Positions 28,056 to 36,575 of a stretch of DNA of 64,000 nt are shown piece by piece. The stretch's first letter is position 1. Every line of letters begins with the position of its first letter. The stretch comes from Paenibacillus alvei DSM 29. Lineage in GTDB: Bacteria > Bacillota > Bacilli > Paenibacillales > Paenibacillaceae. The translations under genes and the position numbers were made by a program. The notes beneath the pieces are model-generated. The model ran no database searches and was not told the DNA's origin. It was given only the letters and a program-made list of their open reading frames with translations. Location of the stretch: assembly GCF_000293805.1 (NCBI RefSeq), contig NZ_AMBZ01000009.1:124001-188000 (forward strand), read 5' to 3'.

Positions 28056-29192
28056 CTATTTGATTTCATTTTCACCGATTGCTTTGCGAATATCATAATC
28101 CTCAAGATTGATATCCAGCTCCATGTTGAGTGCCATTTTTGCCAACTGGCTTCCCAAATAAGGACCTGCCGTCAGACCGGATGATCCCAGTCCATTGGCC
28201 GTCAAAAGTCCCTCCCAACCAGGCACAGCGCCAATTACCGGAAGGTAACCTGGTGTAAAGGGACGAAATCCAACTCTAACCTCTTGTACGGTACAGTTAG
28301 CTAAAGCGGGTGCCAATGTAAGGCCCTTATTCAGAACTTCCTGCATTCCGCCTGCTGTTACTCTTGTATCGTAGCCTTCTACCTCATTTTCATGAGTGGC
28401 ACCGATTACGATCTTTTGCTGATTGAATGCGAGCATGTATTGATCGGTTGGCGGCATAATTAACGGCCAGGAGCCGGTATCTTGTTGATCGGGAACATGC
28501 AGATGCATGATCTGTGCCTTTTGGTAGCTTATTTGAAAATGAAGGCTCAATGGCTTAAATAGTGGATTGGCCCATGCCCCCGCACATACGATAACAATAT
28601 CAGATGCAAAGCTTTCATCGCCTACCATCACCCCTGTCACCCGTTTCGATTTATACTGAAGCACGGCATCTCCTTGGATCATAGCAGCTCCGTTACGCTG
28701 TGCCGATCGCAGCAACGCATCGCGCAGCGCTCGTCCATCAACACGGGCGGCGCCGCTAATATGAACGGAATGATAGCCTCCTGCCAGCAGCGGAAATCGC
28801 TTACGGGTCTCTGTTTCATTTAGCGGAGTAATATTGCCGACTTCTGGTGCATCTTCCTTTCTACTATACGCCCGCTCCTCCATCATTCTTAGCTTATCTA
28901 CATCATCATGAATACAAAGCGCTCCAACTCTGGCATAGCCAGTATCGGTTTCGCCCTCGCTTGTAAGTTCTTGAATCAACTTAGGGTAATAACGTGCTCC
29001 TTCCCTGACTAACCGGTACCAGGCCTGATTGCGCCGCTGTGACAGCCATGGGCAGATAATGCCGGCAGCGGCATCCGTAGCCTGTCCACTATCGTTGCGG
29101 TCTACAATAAGAACATCTGCCCCCAATTTGGCTAGCTGGTATGCTGTTGATGCTCCAAGAATTCCTGCTCCAACTACGATGACTTTCTTCAT
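28056..29192 (-). CDS. FAD-dependent oxidoreductase, DAO (glycine/D-amino-acid oxidase) family
   Basis: 378 residues. N-terminal Rossmann motif GAGILGASTAYQLAKLGA followed by VDRNDSGQATDAAAG; C-terminal FAD contacts in GFRPFTPGYLPVIGAVPGW and NGLGSSGLTAGP. The family oxidises amines such as glycine, sarcosine or D-amino acids; the substrate cannot be told. It is close in layout to B. subtilis YurR. It is flanked by about 230 bp (27829-28055) and 310 bp of noncoding DNA and appears monocistronic. Confidence 0.88.
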   Translation of the reverse strand: MKKVIVVGAGILGASTAYQLAKLGADVLIVDRNDSGQATDAAAGIICPWLSQRRNQAWYRLVREGARYYPKLIQELTSEGETDTGYARVGALCIHDDVDKLRMMEERAYSRKEDAPEVGNITPLNETETRKRFPLLAGGYHSVHISGAARVDGRALRDALLRSAQRNGAAMIQGDAVLQYKSKRVTGVMVGDESFASDIVIVCAGAWANPLFKPLSLHFQISYQKAQIMHLHVPDQQDTGSWPLIMPPTDQYMLAFNQQKIVIGATHENEVEGYDTRVTAGGMQEVLNKGLTLAPALANCTVQEVRVGFRPFTPGYLPVIGAVPGWEGLLTANGLGSSGLTAGPYLGSQLAKMALNMELDINLEDYDIRKAIGENEIK

Positions 29193-29384
29193 GAATACAT
29201 TCCTTTCCTAACGCACTGTATCCATTATAACGAACTTCGGATGAAAGCATAACCTGAACAATAAAAACGAAACTCGTAGCCACAAAGTAGTGTTGAGCGA
29301 GCGATGCCATAATCTCGGTTACTTACTCCCCTCCCTGTGAAAGCAGGTGATGTCAACAAGTTAACGTTAAGGCTGTTTCGATTT

Positions 29385-29418
29385 AAATGTCTAAAATGGC
29401 TAAATGTCTAAAATGGCT
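29385..29418. repeat. 17-bp perfect tandem duplication
   Basis: TAAATGTCTAAAATGGC occurs twice without a gap. It lies in the 310-bp spacer 29193-29502, in which I see no gene. Confidence 0.8.
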
Positions 29419-29502
29419 TGTCCCACCTTGGTCAAAAAATGAATCGCCCATAACCGAGCAATTCATTTTGGCATTGCAGTGGCTTTAACAGGGATGTAAG
29501 TT

Positions 29503-29898
29503 TCAAAAAGCTCTTCGATTAATCTCAATTCCTGTTTGACCTTTATAATGATGAGCATGAGGAATGCGTCCGTTTACGGTTGTTACTCCTTGAAATAAAT
29601 GAATATGGCCTCCCTGTGGAACCGGAATAGCGGGTCCTGTTCTACCGCTGATGACATGTGTATGGCCGTCATTAAATGTGGTTTCTGCATAGTACTCATG
29701 AGTATGTTGCACGTCATTTGGCGCAGGTTCTGTTGTTCAGGCATATTCGTGGCGATGCCCAATATCTACCGAGGTAATCCCGGAAAAATCGTGTACATGA
29801 ACAGGCCTTCCATTCCAAGATGTAATATATAATTTATGTGAATGATGCATGTTCTTCTCTTCAGACTCATAAATAAACCCTGAAATTGGGATTTCCAT
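29503..29898 (-). pseudogene. YmaF-family gene with in-frame TGA
   Basis: ATG 29898 (MEIPISGFIYESEEKNMHH) with GGGAGAG upstream begins a His-rich YmaF protein: HKLYITSWNGRPVHVHDF, SVDIGHRHEYA, TGA, then TTEPAPNDVQHTHEYYAE, GGHIHLFQGVTTVNGRIPH and HAHHYKGQTG. Both halves are in the same frame, so a single stop codon at 29737-29739 interrupts an otherwise full-length gene of 131 codons. A point mutation or a base-calling error are both possible. The function of YmaF is not known. Confidence 0.85.
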
Positions 29899-30095
29899 TG
29901 CGATCAATCTCTCCCTCATTTTGAATAAGAAGGTTCGTTCTACCTGTTTCTATATAGCAGTAGTCTATGTTGTGTTTTTATACTAGAGCACGGCGAATGG
30001 CTAAAATCATTGCAATCTTCCTTAGCTTAGATAGGCACATTTGTGGGAACGACATAATATGCTGAATAAGTCAAATCGTTAGAGGGAGATCACTA

Positions 30096-31747
30096 ATGAG
30101 AAAGAATTTAACGTATGATTACATTGTTGTAGGTACAGGTCCGGCTGGAGCTGTTATCGCAAAGACACTTACTGACGACCATCAAACCTCTGTACTTGTG
30201 TTAGAGTCAGGCGGAAATCATGATAAAGATACACCGATTATGGATTCGACCTTTGCTCCGGAACTTGAAGAAAACTTCTTTCCGAACTACTTTTGGCAAG
30301 GAGAAGGCGTTCCTCAAGAAGGTATTGATGACCGCTCCTTCGAGTGGACTACAGGGCGTCTCTTGGGTGGCGGTTCCTCAATTAATGGAGAGCAATATGT
30401 ACGACCGACAACGGAAGTGCTCCAAAAGTGGGAACGACTGCTTGGACCCTTATGGTCACCTGAAAAAGCGAAACGCCGATTCAAAAGATTAGAGCATTAT
30501 AACGGGAAAACTACCAATAAAATGCACGCGGCTATCGAGGAAGAATCAGCATTCGCCAAGCGCCTGAAACGCCTACAGCCATGGCAAGCAAGCTGACGAT
30601 AGCGATCGAGCGGGCTACGGGGTATCCCACAATTCTTGACTATAATGATCCCGATACTCCGCTAGGGCCATTTACCCGTTGGCAATTATATCAACAACCC
30701 GATGGCCGTAGGGAAAGTTCTTCAACTGCCTTCCTATCTCCGGATATTATGACGCCGACTGGTCGGGGTGTTAATAACCGCAAACTTACGGTAATGTTCC
30801 GGACAACGGCTCTCCGCATTCTCTTTTCCGGAAAACATGCCATTGGAGTCGAATTTTTGAAGGACGGTAAATGTGTCTGTGCATATTCTCGCAAGAAGGT
30901 AATTATATCGGCAGGAATTAATAGCCCGCAGTTATTGATGCTATCTGGAATTGGCCCCGCTAAAGTGTTGAAAAAGGCGGGAATCCCTATCGTCGTTGAT
31001 AATCCCAATGTGGGACAACGGTTAAAAAACCATACCTTGAATTTTGCCGTATTCACTGCCAATTCGAATGATCGCCCCCTCCCTGACCTCGATCCAAACG
31101 CACTATATACGGGAGGAGCTTTCTTGCCTGATCCATCCGGAATCGATCCGGATCAACGGGCGGTTCAGCTTATTGGCATCGGATCCGAAGACAGGTTGAC
31201 AATCGCAATTTTGTACTTGCAGCCAAAGAGTAGAGGTTCGATCCGCATACAAAGCCCTGATCCGCTGAATATTGTATTGGCGGACGAGGGCTTTCTCACA
31301 GATCCAGACGATATGGAGGCTATAAAAAGAATCTATCGAATTTATATAAGAAATATTGCTCAAGAGCTTGCACGGATTGATTCCTCTTATAAACTTCTTT
31401 CGCCTACGCTCGATATCATTGATAATGATGACAGGCTCGAACAATTTATTAAATATAATTTCGATCATAATCACCATCAACAAGAATTTCTCCGTATGGC
31501 TCCATTATCTAAGGGAGGAGTCGTCAATCGTAGAGGTGAAGTACATGGCGTACAAAATTTGATTGTTGCAGATGCGTCCATCGTACCTTTCACAGTCGAT
31601 GGAAATACTTCCTCGGCAGCGTATCTCATCGGATATACCATTGCGAAACAATTGTGTAAAAAACCAATACGCAAAAAAATCAACAGACATACTTGGAATG
31701 GGAAGGAGAATGACAACAAGGGGCTGTGTGACAGCCCCTTGTTCTAG
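30096..31747 (+). CDS. GMC-family oxidoreductase (frameshift)
   Basis: FAD-binding flavoprotein. N-terminal motif VVGTGPAGAVIAKTL, second flavin motif GRLLGGGSSINGEQYVRP, GMC signature near ISAGINSPQLLMLSGIGP, and C-terminal active-site segment HNHHQQEFLRM with DGNTSSAAYLIG. The frame breaks at the AAAA run 30519-30522; one added A gives NKNARGYRGRISIRQAPE and a continuous protein of about 550 residues. GMC enzymes oxidise alcohols; the substrate is unknown. AGAGGGAG precedes ATG 30096. Confidence 0.9.
31716..31742 (+). terminator. Terminator overlapping the GMC 3' end
   Basis: ACAAGGGGCTG and CAGCCCCTTGT pair around TGTGA. The hairpin lies within the last codons of the GMC gene, which ends at 31747. 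Confidence 0.8.
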
Positions 31748-31808
31748 TCATCTTTACAGTGAATATAAGCTTTTGGCCTATAAAGGAGAACGGTTGCTTA
31801 TTAGTCGT

Positions 31809-32225
31809 TTAGCCTAGGAAAGCGATGGAACGTTTCGTTTTTTGGGCAAACGCGATCGGATTGTCAATGGACTCCCAGTGGATATACATTAATCGAGGGT
31901 TATCATTTAACCAGTGATTGTGAAGGGCTGTTACCTTTATGCCGTTTCGCTGCAGATTTCGAATCAATCGATTGGCTTGATTCTGGAAAACTGCGGTTTC
32001 TCCCAGGCAAAGTGCGCGACCCTGTCTATCCAGAGATTCGAACGAAAACAACTGATACCGCACAAGTGGAGAAGTTGTTCGTCTGCCTAAAATAGTTGCG
32101 CGCAGATTTCTTGCTCTGCTTACGAAACAGACAGGCCCCGGATCAATTTCATGCTCCCCTCCCAAAATCGCTGCAAAACGATTGCATAATCTTCGAAATG
32201 TAGGACTTACCTTAACATTCGCCAT
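31809..32225 (-). CDS. DUF1259-family protein
   Basis: 138 residues, one DUF1259 unit. Family features are the LGGEHEIDPGPVCFVSR start, a GETAVF element and the strongly conserved VTALHNHWLNDNPRLMYIHW block, whose His residues look like a ligand or metal site. AAGGAGGTTC precedes the ATG. Many DUF1259 proteins have two such units and a signal peptide; this one has one unit and no clear signal, so it is probably cytoplasmic. No biochemical role is established. Confidence 0.85.
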   Translation of the reverse strand: MANVKVSPTFRRLCNRFAAILGGEHEIDPGPVCFVSRARNLRATILGRRTTSPLVRYQLFSFESLDRQGRALCLGETAVFQNQANRLIRNLQRNGIKVTALHNHWLNDNPRLMYIHWESIDNPIAFAQKTKRSIAFLG

Positions 32226-32281
32226 TTTGAACCTCCTTATGGGTTTACAAACAGTGTATTAACAGCTAGAGGGAGTTGTTT

Positions 32282-32392
32282 ATGCGAATGCCTAAATTCC
32301 ATTTTTTATATGATTCAAGGGATGAATGCTTCATCGTTAAGCATCTGCTCTATCAAGAAGATGTTAAGCGTAAAACGCCGTTATGCTCCTGA
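32282..32392 (+). CDS. Possible small ORF, 36 codons
   Basis: ATG 32282 has GGGAG six bases upstream and encodes MRMPKFHFLYDSRDECFIVK followed by 16 more residues. No family is recognised. It lies in the 390-bp gap 32226-32618, where nothing else is supported. It could be a remnant. Confidence 0.2.
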   Translation: MRMPKFHFLYDSRDECFIVKHLLYQEDVKRKTPLCS

Positions 32393-32618
32393 GTTTAAGA
32401 AGCTGGCGGTATTTATTTGTCGGGTCATTACTGCTCTTAAAGCGTGCGTAGCCGTCTCTGTTACAGAAATGGCATAACTACGGACGAGCATTTTTGCCAT
32501 CCCAAATAATTATTCAATGCTTTCGATATGGTGAATATTAGCCCTGCTTTAGAGCACATTACTTAAAGATTCAAAAACTGTATCTAAATTTACATGAACG
32601 AGATAGGAGGATTTTCTG

Positions 32619-32819
32619 TTGAATAATCAACTGGCCACCCATGAGGTATTGGAAGTCCATGAGCTCATGAATTTCAAAAACACTTGTATGAATAAAACTG
32701 CATCCATGTACAATTTGGTTTCCTGCGAACAGTTAAAAAAATTGATGGAAACTGACATTCAAAATTCAGCTCAAGCGATAGCCGACTATAAGAACATTCT
32801 GTCTCGCGTACAACAATAA
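32619..32819 (+). CDS. Small spore-coat-associated protein
   Basis: 66 residues, TTG start with AGGAGG eight bases upstream. Sequence such as HEVLEVHELMNFKNTCMNK and SCEQLKKLMETDIQ is typical of small proteins encoded next to CotF-type coat genes in spore formers. It lies 35 bases upstream of the CotF gene and probably shares its transcript, expressed in the mother cell during sporulation (inference). Confidence 0.75.
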   Translation: MNNQLATHEVLEVHELMNFKNTCMNKTASMYNLVSCEQLKKLMETDIQNSAQAIADYKNILSRVQQ

Positions 32820-32854
32820 TATGGAATTTTCTCAGAAAGGTGGATGAATGAACG

Positions 32855-33154
32855 ATGAATTACTTGCTGAAAAACCTTACTGGAATGAACGGGATGTCCG
32901 ATCAAATCGTGGCCTCTGACATGCTTATAACGGCTAAATCTGGAGTTAAAGATTTGGCGGTTGCCATAACAGAAGCCGCAACGCCGGAAATTAGAAATGT
33001 TCTTAAAAAGCATTTGGACACTGCCATTCAAACCCATGAAGCAATAACTTCCTACATGGTAGAAAAAGGATTTTATCATCCATATAACGTACACGAGCAG
33101 TTGCAGGTAGACATTAACGCTGCAACTACTTCATTGAATTTAATTAACGGCTGA
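32855..33154 (+). CDS. CotF-family spore coat protein
   Basis: 99 residues matching the coat-F domain: SDQIVASDMLITAKSGVKDL, then ATPEIRNVLKKHLDTAIQTH and EKGFYHPYNVHEQL. CotF proteins are deposited on the spore coat. The ATG has AGGTGG about eleven bases upstream; no better start exists in frame. It is the middle gene of a three-gene sporulation cluster. Confidence 0.88.
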   Translation: MNYLLKNLTGMNGMSDQIVASDMLITAKSGVKDLAVAITEAATPEIRNVLKKHLDTAIQTHEAITSYMVEKGFYHPYNVHEQLQVDINAATTSLNLING

Positions 33155-33174
33155 GAGTAAAAGGAGCATAGAAA

Positions 33175-33693
33175 ATGGGAATCTTAAGCGGTAACCCTAA
33201 AGATGAACCCCTACACTACGGAGAAATATTTGATGTATGGGCATTTTCAACCAAGGCTAAAGGGTGTGTCTCCGTTTATCGGGCTTACCTCAACCATGCC
33301 GGGGACAAGGATCTAAAAAGGTTATTAGAAGATTTAGTAAATCAAGCTGAGCTTGAAGCAAAGGAATGCGATCAAATTCTAATTGAGAATGGAATCGCAC
33401 CTAGTCCATATCCGCCTGAGAGACCGGAATCTAAACTTGAGGAAATACCTATTGGAGCTCGACTTGCGGATCAAGAAATTGCTCCGTTAATTTCTGCTGA
33501 TACAGCAGCAGGCATGGTCGCTTGCAGCCAAGTAATGGGGAAATCCATTCGGGAAGACATTGGAGCATTGTTCGGGAAATACCATATGACGAAAACAGCA
33601 CTAGGATTGAAGGCTCTCGAAATCAGTAAAGAAAAAGGATGGTTAATCCCGCCTCCGCTGTTAATAAAGAGACCAGACGGAAAGGAAGCTTAA
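33175..33693 (+). CDS. DUF3231-family protein
   Basis: 172 residues, one DUF3231 unit (family members often have two). The N-terminal EPLHYGEIFDVWAFSTKAKG and YRAYLNHAGDKDLKRLLEDL are the recognisable parts; a helical ferritin-like fold is suspected for this family. It follows the CotF gene by 20 bases with AAAGGAG before ATG, so it is likely co-transcribed. Role unknown, probably in sporulation. Confidence 0.8.
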   Translation: MGILSGNPKDEPLHYGEIFDVWAFSTKAKGCVSVYRAYLNHAGDKDLKRLLEDLVNQAELEAKECDQILIENGIAPSPYPPERPESKLEEIPIGARLADQEIAPLISADTAAGMVACSQVMGKSIREDIGALFGKYHMTKTALGLKALEISKEKGWLIPPPLLIKRPDGKEA

Positions 33694-33756
33694 AAGGTAA
33701 CCGGACACAAATTCCAGGCTTAAGAGATGTCCGCTAACTTTACTAATTAAATAAAA

Positions 33757-33792
33757 GCAAAAAAGGAATCCGCTAAACGGGTTCCTCTTTGC
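33757..33792 (+). terminator. Terminator after the coat cluster
   Basis: GCAAAAAAGGAATCCG pairs imperfectly with CGGGTTCCTCTTTGC around CTAAA. Confidence 0.6.
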
Positions 33793-33813
33793 ATTCCAGG
33801 TATCACACAAGAG

Positions 33814-33839
33814 AATCAAAAAAGGTCGCTTTTTTGATT
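33814..33839. terminator. AT-rich bidirectional hairpin
   Basis: AATCAAAAAA and TTTTTTGATT pair perfectly around GGTCGC. It lies between convergent genes and provides a T-run in both directions. Confidence 0.65.
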
Positions 33840-33862
33840 TGTTATTGGAGCAGGGCTCCAGC

Positions 33863-34333
33863 TTAAGGAGTGAGGGAAAAGTAATAAAATTCCCCCTTCT
33901 TATTAATCTTGCCCACGATTACAGGCTGTTTATCTTTCTTGAATGTATATTCATTCCATTTAACGGATACTTTATATCCAGCCAAATTGACATTGAATAT
34001 GGACATAACCTTACCGCTTGCTGCAGAAATCGCTTGCTTCTGGGTGTATTTAGGCTTAGCAAAGGATTTGGCAAAATCTTCGTCGCTGGTCCAATCGATT
34101 TTCAGCGTATCGACTTCTGACACTTGATTAGTTATTCCGTCAATCTTGACGCGATGATGTTCGTAGCGATCGGCGAAATACCAGAAGAAGCTGTCGGCGA
34201 CCTCATCCTTTACCCGAGATATGAGAACAATTTTTATTTTCGCCTCTTTGCTTCTTAATTGGTTGATTGCGTTAGCAGCTTTATGTAACCATTTTTTATC
34301 TATTTGTGCTGATTTTTCTTCGCATATAAACAC
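33863..34333 (-). CDS. Hypothetical protein, 156 residues
   Basis: The start is GTG 34333 with GGGAG five to six bases upstream. It is soluble and lysine-rich, with no signal peptide, membrane segment or family motif that I recognise. The C-terminal half (GKVMSIFNVNLAGYKVSVKW ... KKGEFYYFSLTP) has a beta-strand character. The preceding frame is open a little further upstream, so an earlier start or a lost N-terminus is possible. Function unknown. Confidence 0.6.
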   Translation of the reverse strand: MFICEEKSAQIDKKWLHKAANAINQLRSKEAKIKIVLISRVKDEVADSFFWYFADRYEHHRVKIDGITNQVSEVDTLKIDWTSDEDFAKSFAKPKYTQKQAISAASGKVMSIFNVNLAGYKVSVKWNEYTFKKDKQPVIVGKINKKGEFYYFSLTP

Positions 34334-34497
34334 TTTTGCTCCCGGATGGAAAAATATAACTGGATCTATAGACTCATTTCATTGTTAAAAGTTGCACCTT
34401 TACTGAAAAATCGTTCTTCATTCCACCATTAGTCTATAACTGCCGGGATAATGCATTCCTTAATCAGTCTCCATCTATCGCGAGGATTCATAATAAA

Positions 34498-35453
34498 TTA
34501 GGATGCAATGGCTATGACGAGGTTTTTTCTGGAATGCAGCAGATGATATTTCCGCCATCTCCTATTGCTGCGTATGTAAATATTCCATCCTCTTCGCGCA
34601 GCCACCATAAATAACCGTAATGATGAGTGTTCATCGCTGTTGATTCTTCTACCCATGACGCCGGAATAACTTGGTGATCGTTCCATGCTCCCCGATTCAA
34701 ATAGAGAGCACCAAATCGAGCCATATCACGCGGGCTTAGCGTGAGTCCCCATCCTCCCGTTGAATTGCCGCTCGGATCTTTCACCCACCCTCTCACATTC
34801 TTGCCGAATAAATCATCGAATCCGAACGATTGCATCTCATAATCCGGAATTTGGGACATGCCGATCGGTTTGCATAACCGCTCATTTGCCAACTCACGGG
34901 CACTTTGTCCCGTACTGCGCGTAATGATCGCTGACAACAGGTGTGCTCCTGCGGTTGAATATTTAAAATCTCCGATTCTTCCTCCTTGGCCAAGCATATC
35001 CAGTGTATATTTTACCCAGTCAGACTGCATACACATCTGATCAAGCGGTTCTTGCCAATCTTCGAATGGATACGGTACGGTCATCGTGAGTAGATGCCGT
35101 ATGGTTATTTCTTGTTTCTGCCTATCAGTTGGATCAGGATCATGTTCGGGGAAAAACTCCAGCACCCTCTGGTCTATATGCTTAATATATCCTTCATCTA
35201 TGGCAATGCCAATGAGGGCAGATAAGATGCTCTTCGTGACAGATGCCACATGATGCGTATCATGTGGCCCATAGCCGTTGTAATATCTTTCATAAGCAAT
35301 CGCTCGATTTCTTGCAACGACGATGCCGTTTATATTGCTATACTCGGATTTGAGGATAGAGTCAAGCTTTGACAATTTTTCAGCATCCATTTGCAAGGCT
35401 TCCGGATCTGCTGCGACTAGCCATTCTGCAGTTGTCCAATCGATTCTGTTCAT
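34498..35453 (-). CDS. Serine hydrolase of the class C beta-lactamase/penicillin-binding fold (3' frameshift)
   Basis: The nucleophile motif SVTKS (SxxK) lies near residue 70 in HHVASVTKSILSALIG; the second motif is YSTAG, and GDGGN replaces the KTG triad. These suit esterase or D-aminopeptidase-like members better than true beta-lactamases. No signal peptide, so it is cytoplasmic. The frame ends at EKTSS, but adding one base to the T6 run at 34523-34528 gives IPEKNLVIAIAS and a stop at 34498, the expected family end. It starts 21 bases after the MerR gene and so belongs to that operon. Confidence 0.87.
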
Positions 35454-35473
35454 ATCGCTCTCTCTTTCTGCTG

Positions 35474-36298
35474 CTATTTTTTCTTTACAGGAAAATAGAC
35501 CTCTGTAAGCATATCTTCAGGTGATGCAGCGTAAATAGGGTCGGTTATATACACTTCGTACGGTGAATTGACTAGTTCATACCCTTCATGTTCGACCCAT
35601 TCTCTCAGCTTGGCATATACCGATGTCAATTCTGCATATGGACCGTTCACGATAGACCTCGCACACAGGCCGCCCGGCAAATCTCTTGTTCCTTTCACCG
35701 TTTCTTTGATAGGGATGGCGAACTCCGTATCATTACCGAGAGGATTATACTCCGGGCTGTGGTAAATCGTAATGGGGGTGCCGAGCATGGTGAGTCTTTC
35801 AACAGCGATCTGTTCATAAAGCCTGCTAAAATACGTTCCGTACCCTTGTGCGTAGTCATTGCTGGTCATCATTCGGCGTGTATACAGGATATTTAAAGAT
35901 TGAGTTTCGACAAGCTGTACTTCTATTTGATCAAGGTGTGACATGATCGGTATACCCTTTTCTACTCTTGAAATGTCCCCACTCAATTGGGTTAAAGTAA
36001 GTTCAAGCGCATGCAACTGAAGTTGTATTTCTCTTTTCTTGCGGTGAAGGAGAGCAGACAATTCTTCCTCAGATTTCTCCCCTTCCCACTCCAGAATGGC
36101 TCTAATCTCATCGAGTGAAAATTGATAAGATTTCAAGCGATTAATCAAGAGCATTTTCTTTAGCTGCTTGATGGAATAATACCGATAACCGTTTTCCGAG
36201 TTAATCTCATCTGGATTTATTAATCCGATTTCCCCGTAATAGCGAAGCGTTTTTGTTGATACTCCGCAAATCTTTGAGAATTCCCCTATCGACAGCAA
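35474..36298 (-). CDS. MerR-family regulator with GyrI-like ligand domain (BmrR/BltR type)
   Basis: 274 residues. The N-terminal MerR winged helix (IGEFSKICGVSTKTLRYYGE, then YRYYSIKQLKKMLLI) is followed by a dimerisation coiled coil and a C-terminal GyrI/AraC-type effector domain (FPVKKK end). Such proteins bind amphipathic drugs and activate transcription by untwisting promoters with long spacers. A matching 19-bp-spacer promoter lies upstream at 36361-36391. It is first gene of an operon with the serine hydrolase, suggesting that the hydrolase is the induced function. Confidence 0.9.
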   Translation of the reverse strand: MLSIGEFSKICGVSTKTLRYYGEIGLINPDEINSENGYRYYSIKQLKKMLLINRLKSYQFSLDEIRAILEWEGEKSEEELSALLHRKKREIQLQLHALELTLTQLSGDISRVEKGIPIMSHLDQIEVQLVETQSLNILYTRRMMTSNDYAQGYGTYFSRLYEQIAVERLTMLGTPITIYHSPEYNPLGNDTEFAIPIKETVKGTRDLPGGLCARSIVNGPYAELTSVYAKLREWVEHEGYELVNSPYEVYITDPIYAASPEDMLTEVYFPVKKK

Positions 36299-36360
36299 AG
36301 TGGCACTCCCCCTATTTCAAATATAAGAAATGTTTTATCTCTTGTTCCTTGCTCTACCCC

Positions 36361-36391
36361 ACTGTACAACTTCCCCTAAGGGCAAAGTCAA
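36361..36391 (-). promoter_or_regulatory. MerR-type promoter with 19-bp spacer
   Basis: On the minus strand TTGACT and TACAGT are 19 bases apart, and the spacer has the dyad CCCTTAGGGG. Overlong spacers with a central dyad are the hallmark of MerR-activated promoters. It lies about 60 bases before the MerR gene. Confidence 0.75.
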
Positions 36392-36541
36392 TAGGCTGTT
36401 GCTTATGTGCTCGCTATTGAATGCCGATGTTGATGTTCATAATAATAAGAAGTCGAAAATGACATGCTATAAGTGATGAACCGTTCCTGTCATAAAGCTC
36501 CCTATGTTCATCCTAGCGACAAGACATTCAAGAACATATTC

Positions 36542-36571
36542 CATCGTGGAGGATTGCATCGTGGAGGATTG
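36542..36571 (+). repeat. 15-bp tandem duplication containing a ribosome site
   Basis: CATCGTGGAGGATTG is repeated exactly, giving two GGAGG sites (36548-36552 and 36563-36567); the second is eight bases before ATG 36576. Confidence 0.85.
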
Positions 36572-36575
36572 CATC

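Noticed and set aside
32361-32477. 38-codon frame starting MLSVKRRYAPEFKKLAVF
   Set aside because: Superficially like a transposase N-terminus, but too short, with no ribosome site, no inverted repeats and no downstream match.
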